Below, piece after piece: positions 17,032 through 25,947 of a DNA stretch of 49,362 nt (its first letter is position 1; every line of letters begins with the position of its first letter). The notes below the pieces were generated by a model that did not search any database, had not been told where the DNA came from, and saw only the letters and a program-made list of their open reading frames with translations. The DNA is from Acrocarpospora pleiomorpha (GTDB taxonomy: Bacteria; Actinomycetota; Actinomycetes; Streptosporangiales; Streptosporangiaceae). Made by a program: the position numbers and the translations under genes. The stretch covers positions 1 to 49,362 of the forward strand of contig NZ_BLAF01000030.1 of the NCBI RefSeq assembly GCF_009687885.1. The letters are read 5' to 3'.

Positions 17032-17301
17032 GTGACTCGCGCATGGGAAGCCGATTCGTCGGCGACGTTGAGTAGAAGGCTCGGTAAGTCGGCGGCTGAG
17101 CTGGGTTGCACCGGAAACGACGACGGCTGCCCGGATATATGGGAACTCGACAACGGAGACATCGCCGTCATTGGACGAGATCTCACCGCGACGTTTCGCC
17201 CGAGACTTCCGGTGGGAGTGACGATCGCGGCGGACGAACAGTTAGTAGTTATTCCGCGCGTGATGCTCATTGCGGCGAAGTCGGATATACCGGATGCGTG
17301 A
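17032..17301 (+). CDS. small conserved-looking protein (89 aa)
   Basis: Unknown function. After a disordered N-terminus the core is WELDNGDIAVIGRDLT, FRPRLP, GVTIAADEQLVVIPRVMLIAAK and DIPDA, which resembles small actinobacterial proteins found beside DUF6879 genes. GTG start with GGAGGA 8 bases upstream. The stop lies inside the first codons of the next gene (8-bp overlap), so the two are translationally coupled. Confidence 0.72.
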   Translation: MTRAWEADSSATLSRRLGKSAAELGCTGNDDGCPDIWELDNGDIAVIGRDLTATFRPRLPVGVTIAADEQLVVIPRVMLIAAKSDIPDA

Positions 17302-17899
17302 TCTTCTTGATGCATCCCATGGTGACCAGCTGGCCACCGCGGAATATCGTCGCGATTTCGCTGAGCATTTCTGGGCGATCAGCCACGCTGATTTCTGGAA
17401 GCTGGAACGTCGGCAAGTCTTCCAAGAACCGGGCGACGACAGTTGGGAAGCATTCTCCCGGGGAGACTGGAGAAAGGCGCTGCAGCTTCTCGAACAGCGG
17501 CGGGAGTCACTTCAGGCCTACTACGAGCGTATCGCCCGGGCGGGGTTCCGCACCTGGCGCGTCCGGGTCGTCGAAGAGCCGGTCACTCCCTATCTGCGAT
17601 GGGAGCTCCGCCTCCTCCGGCTACGGCATGAGTACGGCGGGCTCGTCCGGATCGTTGGCCCGGATGCCGTACGCCCGCTGGAGGTGAACGGCGCGTTGCC
17701 GGAAGTGGTCACCCTCGGCCTGGATGTCATGTATGAGGTCCGCTACGACGAGCGAGGTGTGCTCGCCGGTGGGGTCCGATACATCGACTCGGGTCTGGTC
17801 ACGCGCTGGCGGGCGCTGATCGCAAAGCTCTACGCGGCAGGCGAGGACATCACCTCCTTCTTCGACCGTAATCACCGCTCGCTCGACCTCCCGCGATGA
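17294..17899 (+). CDS. DUF6879-like protein (201 aa)
   Basis: Soluble protein matching the actinobacterial DUF6879 type: a helical start, then FWKLERRQVFQEP, SWEAFSRGDW, LQAYYERIARAGFRTWRVRVVEEPVTPYLRWEL and a C-terminal YDERGVLAGGVRYIDS. No catalytic motif is apparent. Family members occur next to HTH regulators and DUF397 proteins and are thought to be regulatory. The ATG at 17294 overlaps the previous gene by 8 bp; an in-frame extension to 17270 is less likely. The STAND gene follows 67 bp downstream. Confidence 0.78.
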   Translation: MRDLLDASHGDQLATAEYRRDFAEHFWAISHADFWKLERRQVFQEPGDDSWEAFSRGDWRKALQLLEQRRESLQAYYERIARAGFRTWRVRVVEEPVTPYLRWELRLLRLRHEYGGLVRIVGPDAVRPLEVNGALPEVVTLGLDVMYEVRYDERGVLAGGVRYIDSGLVTRWRALIAKLYAAGEDITSFFDRNHRSLDLPR

Positions 17900-17966
17900 G
17901 AAAGAGCCGTCCCCCGTTGAAGCCGACCTTTGCTCGGCCGTCGTCGAGAAGGCGGGAAATACTTTG

Positions 17967-20378
17967 ATGGGGTCCAGCAGGCCGGACGGCACCGGAAACT
18001 CGCACGAGGAGAACACGCGCTCCGATATGTCCGGCGCGGCGGGTGACGTAGTTCAGGCGCGAGACGTGCACGGCGGAGTGCATTTTCACGGTCCTCAACC
18101 GCTGGACAGGCAGGTCCCACGCCAGCTACCCGGCGATGTGCGGGGGTTCGTCAACCGGACGGGAGAATTGCAGCGACTGGGCAAAGCGCTGATTCCCGAC
18201 GGAGACCTCTTCCGATCGGCCGGGATCTGCGTCATCGCCGGAACGGCGGGAGTGGGGAAGACCGCGCTCGCGCTGCACTGGGCACACCAGATCCGCGATC
18301 GGTTCCCCGACGGTCAGCTGTACATGAACCTGCGCGGTTACGACCCGGGCGCGCCGATCACCGCCAAGGAGGTGCTGGACCGGTTCCTGCGCGCGCTTGA
18401 CGTGCCGGTCAGCGCGATCCCGCTGGAACTCGAAGACCGGTCGGCTCTGTACCGTTCACGGCTCGCAGGGCGACGGGTGCTGATCGTGCTGGACAACGCG
18501 GCGAGCGCGGCCCAGGTGCGTCCGCTGCTGCCAGGAACCGACACCTGCCTGGTGATCGTGACGAGCCGGAGCCGATTGTCCGGGCTGGTGGCCCGCGACG
18601 GGGCCAACCGCGTCCGCGTCGACATGCTTGCTGAGGCTGAGTCGTTGGACCTGATCAGGAGTGTGACCGCCGACTACCGGAAAGAGGACTCCTCGGAGGA
18701 CCTGGCCGAGCTGGTCAGGCTGTGCGCCAGGCTCCCCCTCGCGTTGCGCATCGCCGGCGAGCGGGCGGCCAGCCGGCCGTGGATGCCGTTACGCGAGCTG
18801 ATTCGGGACCTGCGTGACGAGTCGGCCCTGTGGGACGCGCTGACCGCGGAGGACGGCGACGAGGCGGATGCGGTGCGAACAGTCTTCGCCTGGTCCTACC
18901 GGGCGCTGCCGGAACCGGCCGCCAGGTCGTTCCGCCTTCTGGGTCTGCATCCTGGCCCCGAGTTCGGCGCAGCGGCCGCCGCCGCCATGGTGGGGAGCAC
19001 GCCTGGGCAGGTCAGGCAGATGCTCGACCTCCTGGTGGGGGCGTACCTGCTTGAGCAGATCGCGCCGGACCGGTACCAGTTCCACGATCTGATGCGCGCG
19101 TACGCGATAGACCAGGCCACGGCCGAGGAGAGCGCACAGAGCCGCCAGGACGTGCTGCGGCAGGTGGCCGCCTGGTACTTGCACAGCGCGGCGCATGCCC
19201 AGGAGAAACTGGCTCCGTTCGATCGGTCGATCACATTGAGCGGGTCCGCCGCACCGGTCGGCGCCGTGACGTTCGCCGGTTATCCGGAGGCGCTCCGCTG
19301 GTTTCAGGACGAACTCACGAATCTGACTGCTGTGGTGCTCGCGGCGGCGCGGGCAGGTCTCGATGACCTGGCCTGGCAGCTCGCCGCCGTCACCCGAAGC
19401 TACTGCGCGCGTCACAACACCTTCGAACCCTGGTTCACGATGGCCGCGGCCGGACTGGAGGCGGCTCGGCGCGTGGGCAACCGTTATGGGGAGGCAGAGG
19501 TCCTGGACAGCCTCGGGAAGGCCTATGTCCAGTCCCACCAGCTCGACAAGGGCGCGGAGCACCACCAACTTGCGTTCGAGCTGGGGCGGGAACTAGGCAA
19601 CCAGCTTGGCGAGGCGATGGCTCTGAACAACCTCGGCCTGATCAATCTTCGTCGCCGCCGGCTCGCGCAGGCCTATGCCGACCTGGAGCGGAGCGTGGAA
19701 CTGCTGGAAACTCTCGGCGCGTCCAGCTGGGAGATGATCGTGCGGGCGAATCTGGCCGAGATCGGCTTCGAACTCGGTCGTCTCGACGACTCGGTGGAGG
19801 ACGCGCAACGGGCGCTGGAGTTCTTCCGAAGCCTGGACCTCCCCGACAGAAAGGGGAACACGCTCCGGATCCTGTCGATGATCCGCCGGGAGTCTGGGCA
19901 GGTCTCCCTCGCCCGGGAGCACATCGAGGAAGCCCTTGCCATCGCGCGTGAGCAGGGCAACCTGATGTGGGAGGGGTATTGGCTGCTGGAGCACGGAAAG
20001 GTGCGGATGGCCGAGGGAGATTTCGCCGACTCGATGGTCTCCTTCCAGCGTTCCGCGAGCATCCATCGGCGCATCGGCGACCGAGCCAGGGAGGCTCAGG
20101 CGCTGGACGTCACGGGTGTGGCCTACCGGGAAATCGGGCGTCCCGCCGAGTCCTTGGAGTTTCATCGCCGGGCCGCGGCTATCCAGCGCGAACTGGGTGA
20201 CCAGTGGCAGTTGGCGGTCGCGTTGGAGAACATCGTGGCGGCGGTCGATATTGCCGGGACCGGCGCGGACGATACGGTTCACCTGCGGGAGGCGCTCGCC
20301 GCGCTGGACGGGTTGACCGACCCTCGCGCTCTCGCCATGAGACAAAGACTACTGAGCCGGATACCGGACCCTCGGTGA
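17967..20378 (+). CDS. STAND NTPase: NB-ARC plus TPR, with short amyloid-like N-terminal motif (803 aa)
   Basis: Signal-transduction ATPase of the NB-ARC/AfsR type, without a DNA-binding domain. Residues 27-41 read DVVQARDVHGGVHFH, a short hydrophobic motif common at the N-termini of actinobacterial NLR-like proteins. Walker A GTAGVGKT is at about 92-99, Walker B VLIVLDN at about 165-175, followed by sensor TSRSR, GLPL-like RLPLALRIAGERA, and a winged-helix region with FHDLMRAYA (MHD-like). From about 470 to 780 there are about seven TPRs. ATG 17967 is preferred; TTG 17964 is possible. It ends 1 bp from the convergent phosphatase gene. Role in regulation or defence is inferred. Confidence 0.88.
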   Translation: MGSSRPDGTGNSHEENTRSDMSGAAGDVVQARDVHGGVHFHGPQPLDRQVPRQLPGDVRGFVNRTGELQRLGKALIPDGDLFRSAGICVIAGTAGVGKTALALHWAHQIRDRFPDGQLYMNLRGYDPGAPITAKEVLDRFLRALDVPVSAIPLELEDRSALYRSRLAGRRVLIVLDNAASAAQVRPLLPGTDTCLVIVTSRSRLSGLVARDGANRVRVDMLAEAESLDLIRSVTADYRKEDSSEDLAELVRLCARLPLALRIAGERAASRPWMPLRELIRDLRDESALWDALTAEDGDEADAVRTVFAWSYRALPEPAARSFRLLGLHPGPEFGAAAAAAMVGSTPGQVRQMLDLLVGAYLLEQIAPDRYQFHDLMRAYAIDQATAEESAQSRQDVLRQVAAWYLHSAAHAQEKLAPFDRSITLSGSAAPVGAVTFAGYPEALRWFQDELTNLTAVVLAAARAGLDDLAWQLAAVTRSYCARHNTFEPWFTMAAAGLEAARRVGNRYGEAEVLDSLGKAYVQSHQLDKGAEHHQLAFELGRELGNQLGEAMALNNLGLINLRRRRLAQAYADLERSVELLETLGASSWEMIVRANLAEIGFELGRLDDSVEDAQRALEFFRSLDLPDRKGNTLRILSMIRRESGQVSLAREHIEEALAIAREQGNLMWEGYWLLEHGKVRMAEGDFADSMVSFQRSASIHRRIGDRAREAQALDVTGVAYREIGRPAESLEFHRRAAAIQRELGDQWQLAVALENIVAAVDIAGTGADDTVHLREALAALDGLTDPRALAMRQRLLSRIPDPR

Positions 20379-20379
20379 G

Positions 20380-21189
20380 TCAAAGACGGGCCGAATCAGG
20401 GGTTGGGTCTTGATCGGAGGAAGCCGCGCCGACCATGATGGGATGCTCGTCTCCGGTAGAGCCATCGGGCATTTCGACCACGTCGGCAACGACGCAGGTG
20501 ATGTTGTCGGGGCCGCCGCCGCGGTTGGCGAGGTCGACGAGCGTGCGCGCGACGGTGTCGAGGTCGGCGACGGAGGTGAGAATCTCGTGGATCGTGTCCG
20601 GCGACACGACGGCGGGCAGGCCGTCCGAGCAGAGCAGGTAGCGGTCGCCGGGGTAGGCCCCGCGCGAGGACATGTCGGGATTCACGTTGCCGGTGCTCTC
20701 CAGCGCCCGCATCAGCATCGACCGCCGGGGGTGCTCGGCCGCCTGCTCCGGCGTCATCCGCCCGTCGTCCACCAGGGACTGTACCAGCGTGTGGTCGTGG
20801 GTGATCTGGTACAGCACGCCGTCGCGCAGCATGTAGCCGCGCGAGTCGCCGACATGGGCCAGCGCGAAGCCCTGGCCGTTCCACAGCATGGCGGTCAGCG
20901 TGGTGCCCATGCCGTTCATCGCGGGGTCGGCCTCCGCCATGCTCTTCAGCGTCTGGGCGGCGGTGTGCACCGCGGCCTCCAGCGCGGCGATCGGCTCGCC
21001 GTCCATGGGCAGCCCGGACAGCACTCGGATCGTGGTGGCCCCGGCGACGGCGCCGTGCGGGTGGCCGCCCATGCCGTCGGCGATGGCGAGCAGCCGCCCG
21101 CTCGCGTAGGCCGAGTCCTCGTTCTTCTGGCGGCGCTGCCCGACATCGGATCGGGCGGCGTACCGGAGTCCCAGCGTGCTGTGTTTCAT
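20380..21189 (-). CDS. PP2C-type Ser/Thr protein phosphatase (269 aa)
   Basis: Metal-dependent phosphatase (PPM family), reversing Ser/Thr kinase signalling. Motifs in order: RSDVGQRRQKNEDSAY, LAIADGMGGHPHG, NGMGTTLTAML, FALAHVGDSRGYML, ITHDHTLVQ, LLCSDGL and GGGPDNITCVVAD, which supply the metal-binding aspartates. No membrane segment. The ATG at 21187-21189 is chosen; the frame is open upstream but that DNA is the divergent promoter. With TTGTGA-17-TTTACT ending 6 bases before the ATG, the mRNA may be leaderless. A kinase gene lies two genes away. Confidence 0.93.
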   Translation of the reverse strand: MKHSTLGLRYAARSDVGQRRQKNEDSAYASGRLLAIADGMGGHPHGAVAGATTIRVLSGLPMDGEPIAALEAAVHTAAQTLKSMAEADPAMNGMGTTLTAMLWNGQGFALAHVGDSRGYMLRDGVLYQITHDHTLVQSLVDDGRMTPEQAAEHPRRSMLMRALESTGNVNPDMSSRGAYPGDRYLLCSDGLPAVVSPDTIHEILTSVADLDTVARTLVDLANRGGGPDNITCVVADVVEMPDGSTGDEHPIMVGAASSDQDPTPDSARL

Positions 21190-21250
21190 ATGCACAGTAA
21201 AACATTGGTTGAAGCACTTCACAAGTAGGCATGTCGTGTAGAGTGATGAC
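21190..21250. promoter_or_regulatory. compact divergent promoter region, likely leaderless transcripts both ways
   Basis: Only 61 bp separate the phosphatase and methylase starts. Leftward, TTGTGA and TTTACT are 17 bases apart with 6 bases to the ATG. Rightward, TTCACA and TAGAGT are 15 bases apart with 6 bases to the GTG. Neither start has a Shine-Dalgarno sequence. The two promoters overlap face to face, so their use may be mutually exclusive. Confidence 0.5.
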
Positions 21251-22969
21251 GTGACTTACGTGAACGCTGGCGACATCGCCCGGCTGGCCGATGTCGGCCG
21301 GGCCGCGGTGAGCAACTGGCGTCGCCGTCATGAGGACTTCCCGCAGCCCATCGGCGGGACCACCGCGAGCCCGCTGTTCTCCCTCGCCGAGGTCGAGGAG
21401 TGGCTCCGGCGCAACGGCAAGCCCTACGAGGTGTCGCCGGGGGATCTGGCCTGGCAGCGGTTGCGGGCCTCCGGGGATGATCTGCGCCTGGGGGAGCTGG
21501 TCGCCGCGGCGGGGGACTTCCTGGAAGGCCGCCCGTCCGGGTTGCGGCCCGGGGTCACCGAGTTGCTCGCGGAACTCGCCGACGAGCGGGGGACGCGGGA
21601 CGCCTTCGAGTTCCTGTGCGAGCGGTATGTCGAGGCGCACTCCCGGCAGCTGGCGGTCACGCCCGCCGAGCTGGCCGAGCTGATGATCCGGCTGTCCGGC
21701 GGCGGCACGCTGCTCGACCCCGCGTGCGGGATCGGGACGCTGCTGCTGGGCGCGAAGGCGGCCCGGGGGCAGGAGCTGTCCGGCTCCTCGGCCAGGATCG
21801 CGCAGATCCGGCTGCGGATGCGCGGCGTGGACGGCCGCGTGGTGGCGGGGGATTCGCTCCGCCAGGACGGTTTCCCCGGCGAGCGCGTTGACGCGGTCGT
21901 CTGCGATCCGCCGTTCAACGAGCGCGCCTGGGGTCACGACGAGCTGGCCGGGGATCCGCGCTGGGAGTATGGCCTGCCGCCGCGCGGCGAGCCGGAGCTG
22001 GCCTGGGTGCAGCACTGCCTGGCGCGAGCACGGCCCGGTGGGACCGTGGTGATCCTGATGCCACCCGCCGCGGCCTCCCGCCGCCCCGGTCGCCGGATCC
22101 GCGCCAACCTGCTCAGAGGCGGCGCCCTGCGTGCGGTGATCGCCCTCGGCGCCGCCGACCTGTGGGTGCTGCGCCGCCCGGAGAGCGGGGAACGCCCGCC
22201 CGCCCAGGTGCTCATGTTCAACGGCGAGCTGTCCGGCGTGTGGCCCGCCTGGCTGGAGTTCCAGCGTGATCCGCAGGGCGTGCGCATCATCGACCTGCTC
22301 GACGACGAGGTGGACGTCAGCCCGCTGCGGTTCGACCGGCGCGGCACGCCCGCGGAGTTCCTCGCCGAGCAGGAGGGCTTCCGGGCGGCGGCGAGCAGCC
22401 TGACCGGGCCGGAACTGGCCGTGCTCGACGAGCCCAGGGATCTGAACATGACCACGGTGGGGGAGCTGGCCAAGGCAGGGCTGCTGGCCGTGCACCATTC
22501 GGCGATGAAGCCCGGCGAGGTGGCCGACCAGGGCGAGGTGCCGGTGCTGTCCGGCGACGACGTGCTGCTCGGCGGCGTCCCCTCCGGGCGGACGGGGTCG
22601 GCCGCCGGGCAGATCGTGATCGAGGCCGGGGACGTGGTGACCACGCCCACCGGGACGGTCCGGGTGATCGCGGAGAGCGGCGCGGTGCTCGGCCCCCAGC
22701 TCACCCTCTACCGGCTGGATCCGGCTCGGCTGGACTCCGACTTCCTGGCCGGGTTCCTGCGCGCCGGTGGCGGCCACAGCCGCGGCACCAGCCGCCTGGA
22801 CGCCCGCCGGACCCGGGTGCCCCGGCTCTCGCTGCCGGAACAGCGGCCGTACGGGGCGGCGTTCCGGCGGCTAGCGGAGCTGGACGACGCCCTGCGGGCC
22901 ACCACCAGGCGGGGAGAGCGGCTGATCCGGCTGGGCTTGGACGGTCTAGCCAGCGGACAACTCCTCTAA
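21251..22969 (+). CDS. fused HTH / N6-adenine DNA methylase with specificity-like C-terminus (572 aa)
   Basis: An N-terminal MerR/AlpA-type HTH (about 1-60: VNAGDIARLADVGRAAVSNWRRR) precedes an HsdM-like N6 methyltransferase. SAM motif I is LLDPACGIGTLL (about 156-164) and catalytic motif IV is DPPF (219-222). The C-terminal about 170 residues (VGELAKAGLL, DQGEVPVLSGDDVLLGG, IEAGDVVTTPTGTVRV) resemble an HsdS target-recognition half. No restriction subunit is nearby, so this is an orphan or regulatory methylase. GTG start is probably leaderless. It is followed 9 bp later by a kinase gene. Confidence 0.85.
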   Translation: MTYVNAGDIARLADVGRAAVSNWRRRHEDFPQPIGGTTASPLFSLAEVEEWLRRNGKPYEVSPGDLAWQRLRASGDDLRLGELVAAAGDFLEGRPSGLRPGVTELLAELADERGTRDAFEFLCERYVEAHSRQLAVTPAELAELMIRLSGGGTLLDPACGIGTLLLGAKAARGQELSGSSARIAQIRLRMRGVDGRVVAGDSLRQDGFPGERVDAVVCDPPFNERAWGHDELAGDPRWEYGLPPRGEPELAWVQHCLARARPGGTVVILMPPAAASRRPGRRIRANLLRGGALRAVIALGAADLWVLRRPESGERPPAQVLMFNGELSGVWPAWLEFQRDPQGVRIIDLLDDEVDVSPLRFDRRGTPAEFLAEQEGFRAAASSLTGPELAVLDEPRDLNMTTVGELAKAGLLAVHHSAMKPGEVADQGEVPVLSGDDVLLGGVPSGRTGSAAGQIVIEAGDVVTTPTGTVRVIAESGAVLGPQLTLYRLDPARLDSDFLAGFLRAGGGHSRGTSRLDARRTRVPRLSLPEQRPYGAAFRRLAELDDALRATTRRGERLIRLGLDGLASGQLL

Positions 22970-22978
22970 AGTAGCCGC

Positions 22979-23866
22979 ATGGTCATCGCTGACCGATACG
23001 AGCTTGACGACCTCCCCCTCGGTCAGGGTGGTATGGGCGCCGTCTACGGCGGTCACGACAAGCATCTCGACCGGAAGATCGCGGTCAAGTTCCTCCGGCT
23101 GCCCGGCGGGCCCGACGAGGAGCTGGAGCGGCGTTTCATCCGGGAGGCGCGCATCCTGGCCCGGCTGGACCATCCCGGCGCGCCCGTCCTGTACGACTTC
23201 GGCACGCACGAGCAGCGGCTCTTCCAGGTGATGCAGTTCATCGACGGCGTCACCGTGGCCGACGTGGTCAGCGAGCACGGCCCGCTGCCGGTGGCCTGGG
23301 CCGCCGCGATCGCCGCGCAGGCGTGCGCCGTCCTGTCGGCCGCCCACGCGCTCGCCATCTGCCACCGCGACCTCAAGCCGACCAATCTGATGTTGTGCCC
23401 GGACGGCACGGTCAAGGTCCTCGACTTCGGCCTGGCCATCCTGCGCGAGGCCGGCGGCGCCCAGTTCACCAGGACCGGGCAGATTCTCGGCACACCCGCG
23501 TACATGGCTCCCGAGCAGATCAAACGCGGTGTCGCCGGACCCCGCAGCGACTTGTACGCCCTGGGCTGCGTGCTGCACGAGATGCTCACCGGGCGGCAAC
23601 TGTTCACCGGCACGACCGACTACGTCGTCTTCGAGCGCCAGGTCAAGGAGCGCCCGCCGCCCGTCCCCGGCGTCCCTCCGGCGCTCGCCGAACTCATCGA
23701 AGCCCTGCTGGAGAAGGAACCCGAACGCCGCCCCGCCGACGCCGACACCCTCTACCAGCTGCTTCAGACCTTCGCCGTGGACCTGCCCGCGCTGCCGGGC
23801 TTCCTCGATCCCGGCCCGGCCCCCGGTCGGATGTATGCCCGCGTGGTCGGCCGTGTTCCCGGCTAA
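22979..23866 (+). CDS. soluble Ser/Thr protein kinase, Hanks type (295 aa)
   Basis: Complete kinase domain and little else. Gly-loop GQGGMGAVY (15-23), Lys37 in IAVKFL, catalytic HRDLKPTN (Asp131), DFG at 149-151, APE in YMAPEQ, then DLYALGCVLHEMLTG. There is no transmembrane helix and no PASTA or sensor domain; a Pro-rich tail ends the protein. It follows the methylase by 9 bp and shares a region with the PP2C phosphatase, suggesting a phospho-signalling module. Confidence 0.93.
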   Translation: MVIADRYELDDLPLGQGGMGAVYGGHDKHLDRKIAVKFLRLPGGPDEELERRFIREARILARLDHPGAPVLYDFGTHEQRLFQVMQFIDGVTVADVVSEHGPLPVAWAAAIAAQACAVLSAAHALAICHRDLKPTNLMLCPDGTVKVLDFGLAILREAGGAQFTRTGQILGTPAYMAPEQIKRGVAGPRSDLYALGCVLHEMLTGRQLFTGTTDYVVFERQVKERPPPVPGVPPALAELIEALLEKEPERRPADADTLYQLLQTFAVDLPALPGFLDPGPAPGRMYARVVGRVPG

Positions 23867-23875
23867 AGTCCTCCG

Positions 23876-24505
23876 GTGACTCCTGATCGGCTTGGCGCCC
23901 TCCTTGGCTATCCCCCCACCCCGGTGGGCACATGGGCGGAGGCGGCCAAATACATCTCGCCCCTGGCGCGGGCCGGGGTCTCCGTTGAGGACCTGCGCGC
24001 GACAGACGGGATCGCGGACGTCGAGATCCAGCCGAGCGGGCTGCTGCTGGTGACGGTGACGCTTCCCGGCGAGCACGTCGCGGAACTCGAAGAGCTGCCG
24101 CACCTGGCTTCGTGCACCTGGCCCGACCATCCACGGACATGGGACAACCCCGGATTTGTCGTGAAATATGCGTATTCGCGGGCGGTGGCGGTGGCGCGGT
24201 GGGGGGCGCAGCTCGAGGTTCCGATGAGCGGGTTCCGGCCGGAGCTGCTGGATGGCGTGGAAGATCGGGGCGTGCTGCGCATGCTGGCCGAGCTGCCCAG
24301 CCGCAGGAGCAGCCGCGATCCGCGCTGGGAGGCGTTCGCGGAACGGCTGGCAGGGGCGTACCACGACGCGCATGAGCGGGCCCCGGCGACTCCGGTCGGC
24401 GACGAGCCCGCCGGGGAGGTGCACACCGCGCGGCTCTGGCTGGCCCGCGCCGTGCGGGTCGTGCTGGGGGCGCTGTCGGCGGAGGTTCCGCCCGACCGCA
24501 TGTAG
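23876..24505 (+). CDS. ArgS-related anticodon-binding-like protein (209 aa)
   Basis: Resembles the C-terminal DALR anticodon-binding domain of arginyl-tRNA synthetase plus an N-terminal Add-like part, but without the catalytic Rossmann fold. Visible cues are FVVKYAYSRAVAVARWGAQL (compare the ArgS helix that contacts the tRNA), LRMLAELPSRRSSRDP and TARLWLARAVRVVLGALSAE near the end. NCBI calls such Streptomyces proteins NrtL; I recall that name but cannot verify the match. It sits immediately upstream of lysA, the place argS occupies in many actinobacteria. GTG start 9 bp after the kinase stop. Confidence 0.7.
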   Translation: MTPDRLGALLGYPPTPVGTWAEAAKYISPLARAGVSVEDLRATDGIADVEIQPSGLLLVTVTLPGEHVAELEELPHLASCTWPDHPRTWDNPGFVVKYAYSRAVAVARWGAQLEVPMSGFRPELLDGVEDRGVLRMLAELPSRRSSRDPRWEAFAERLAGAYHDAHERAPATPVGDEPAGEVHTARLWLARAVRVVLGALSAEVPPDRM

Positions 24506-24564
24506 CGTCTCGGCACCTGGGCAACCGTCTCATCCGGGGTGGCGAGTCCGATAACCTCGTTCAG

Positions 24565-25947
24565 GTGAGTCGATTCGCCCATCCGGCCGGTGACAGGCAC
24601 GCCGAAGTGCTGCCAGAAGAACGCCCGCCGCACGCTCCCGCCGACCTGAACGCCCTCAACCCGGCGCTCTGGCCGCGAACGTCCGAGCGAATCGACGGCA
24701 CGATCACGATCGGCGGCGTGGACGTCCGCGACCTGGCGGCCAAGTACGGCAGCCCGCTCCTCGTGATGGACGAGGAGGACTTCCGGTCCCGCTGCCGCGA
24801 CTACCGCGCTTCCTTCCACGACGGCGACGTGCACTACGCGGGCAAGGCGTTCCTGTGCCGCGAGGTGGCCCGCTGGATCATGCAGGAGGGCCTCGGCCTG
24901 GACGTGTGCAGCGCGGGCGAGCTCGCCGTGGCGCTCAGCGTCGGCTTCCCGCCCGAGCGCATCACCATGCACGGCAACAACAAGTCGGCGGCCGAGCTGG
25001 AACGTGCCGTCGTCACCGGGGTCGGGCACATCGTGGCCGACTCCTTCGAGGAGATCGCCCGCCTCGGCTACCTGGCCGACAAGCACGGCGTGCGCCCCAA
25101 GGTCATGATCCGGGTGACGGTCGGCGTGGAGGCGCACACCCACGAGTTCATCGCCACCGCCCACGACGACCAGAAGTTCGGCCTCTCGCTGAACAGCGGC
25201 GCGGCAGCCGAGGCGGTCCGCCGGGTGCTGGCGCTGCCCTCGCTGGAACTGGTCGGCCTGCACTCGCACATCGGCTCCCAGATCAGCGACACCGCCGGTT
25301 TCGAGGTGGCCGCCCGGCGGCTGGCCGGCCTGCTCGCCCAGATCAAGGACGAGCACGGGGTCGTGCTGCCCGAACTCGACCTGGGCGGCGGCTACGGCAT
25401 CCCGTATCTGGACGGCGACGACGCCCCCGACATCAAGCTGATCGCCGAGAGCCTGCGCGAGATCGTGGCGAACGTCTGCGCCTCCGCCCGGCTGCCGCTG
25501 CCCCGCCTCACCGTCGAGCCGGGCCGCTCGATCACCGGCCTGGCCGGGATCACGCTGTACGAGGTGGGCACGGTCAAGGACGTCGAGGGCCTGCGCACCT
25601 ACGTCAGCGTCGACGGCGGCATGAGCGACAACATCCGCACCGCGCTGTACGGCGCCGAATACACCGCCCGCCTGGCCTCCAGGTCCAGCGAGGCGGCCCC
25701 GATGTTGTCCCGCCTGGTCGGCAAGCACTGCGAGAGCGGCGACATGGTCATCCGCGACCTCTACCTCCCGGCCGACCTGGCCCCCGGCGACCTCATCGCC
25801 GTCGCGGGCACCGGGGCGTACTGCCGCTCGCTCGCCAACAACTACAACTATCTGCCCAAGCCCGCGGTGGTCGCGGTGTCCGGCGGCCAGGCCCGCGTGA
25901 TCGTCCAGCGCGAGACCGAGGAAGACCTGCTGAGGGGGCAGTTGTGA
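24565..25947 (+). CDS. lysA: diaminopimelate decarboxylase (460 aa)
   Basis: PLP enzyme converting meso-diaminopimelate to lysine and CO2. PLP lysine is Lys94 in VHYAGKAF. Further signatures: CSAGELAVAL, HGNNKSAAEL, LHSHIGSQI, LGGGYGIPY, EPGRSITG, and GAYCRSLANNYN near the C-terminus (substrate-binding Tyr). The long N-terminus before residue 50 (HPAGDRHAEVL) is typical for actinobacterial LysA. GTG start. The stop overlaps the hom start by GTGA. Confidence 0.97.
   Translation: MSRFAHPAGDRHAEVLPEERPPHAPADLNALNPALWPRTSERIDGTITIGGVDVRDLAAKYGSPLLVMDEEDFRSRCRDYRASFHDGDVHYAGKAFLCREVARWIMQEGLGLDVCSAGELAVALSVGFPPERITMHGNNKSAAELERAVVTGVGHIVADSFEEIARLGYLADKHGVRPKVMIRVTVGVEAHTHEFIATAHDDQKFGLSLNSGAAAEAVRRVLALPSLELVGLHSHIGSQISDTAGFEVAARRLAGLLAQIKDEHGVVLPELDLGGGYGIPYLDGDDAPDIKLIAESLREIVANVCASARLPLPRLTVEPGRSITGLAGITLYEVGTVKDVEGLRTYVSVDGGMSDNIRTALYGAEYTARLASRSSEAAPMLSRLVGKHCESGDMVIRDLYLPADLAPGDLIAVAGTGAYCRSLANNYNYLPKPAVVAVSGGQARVIVQRETEEDLLRGQL

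Noticed and set aside
20396..22777. 793-codon open frame on the minus strand across the methylase and phosphatase genes
   Set aside because: Composition artefact of high-GC DNA; the plus-strand methylase and the other minus frame carry real motifs.
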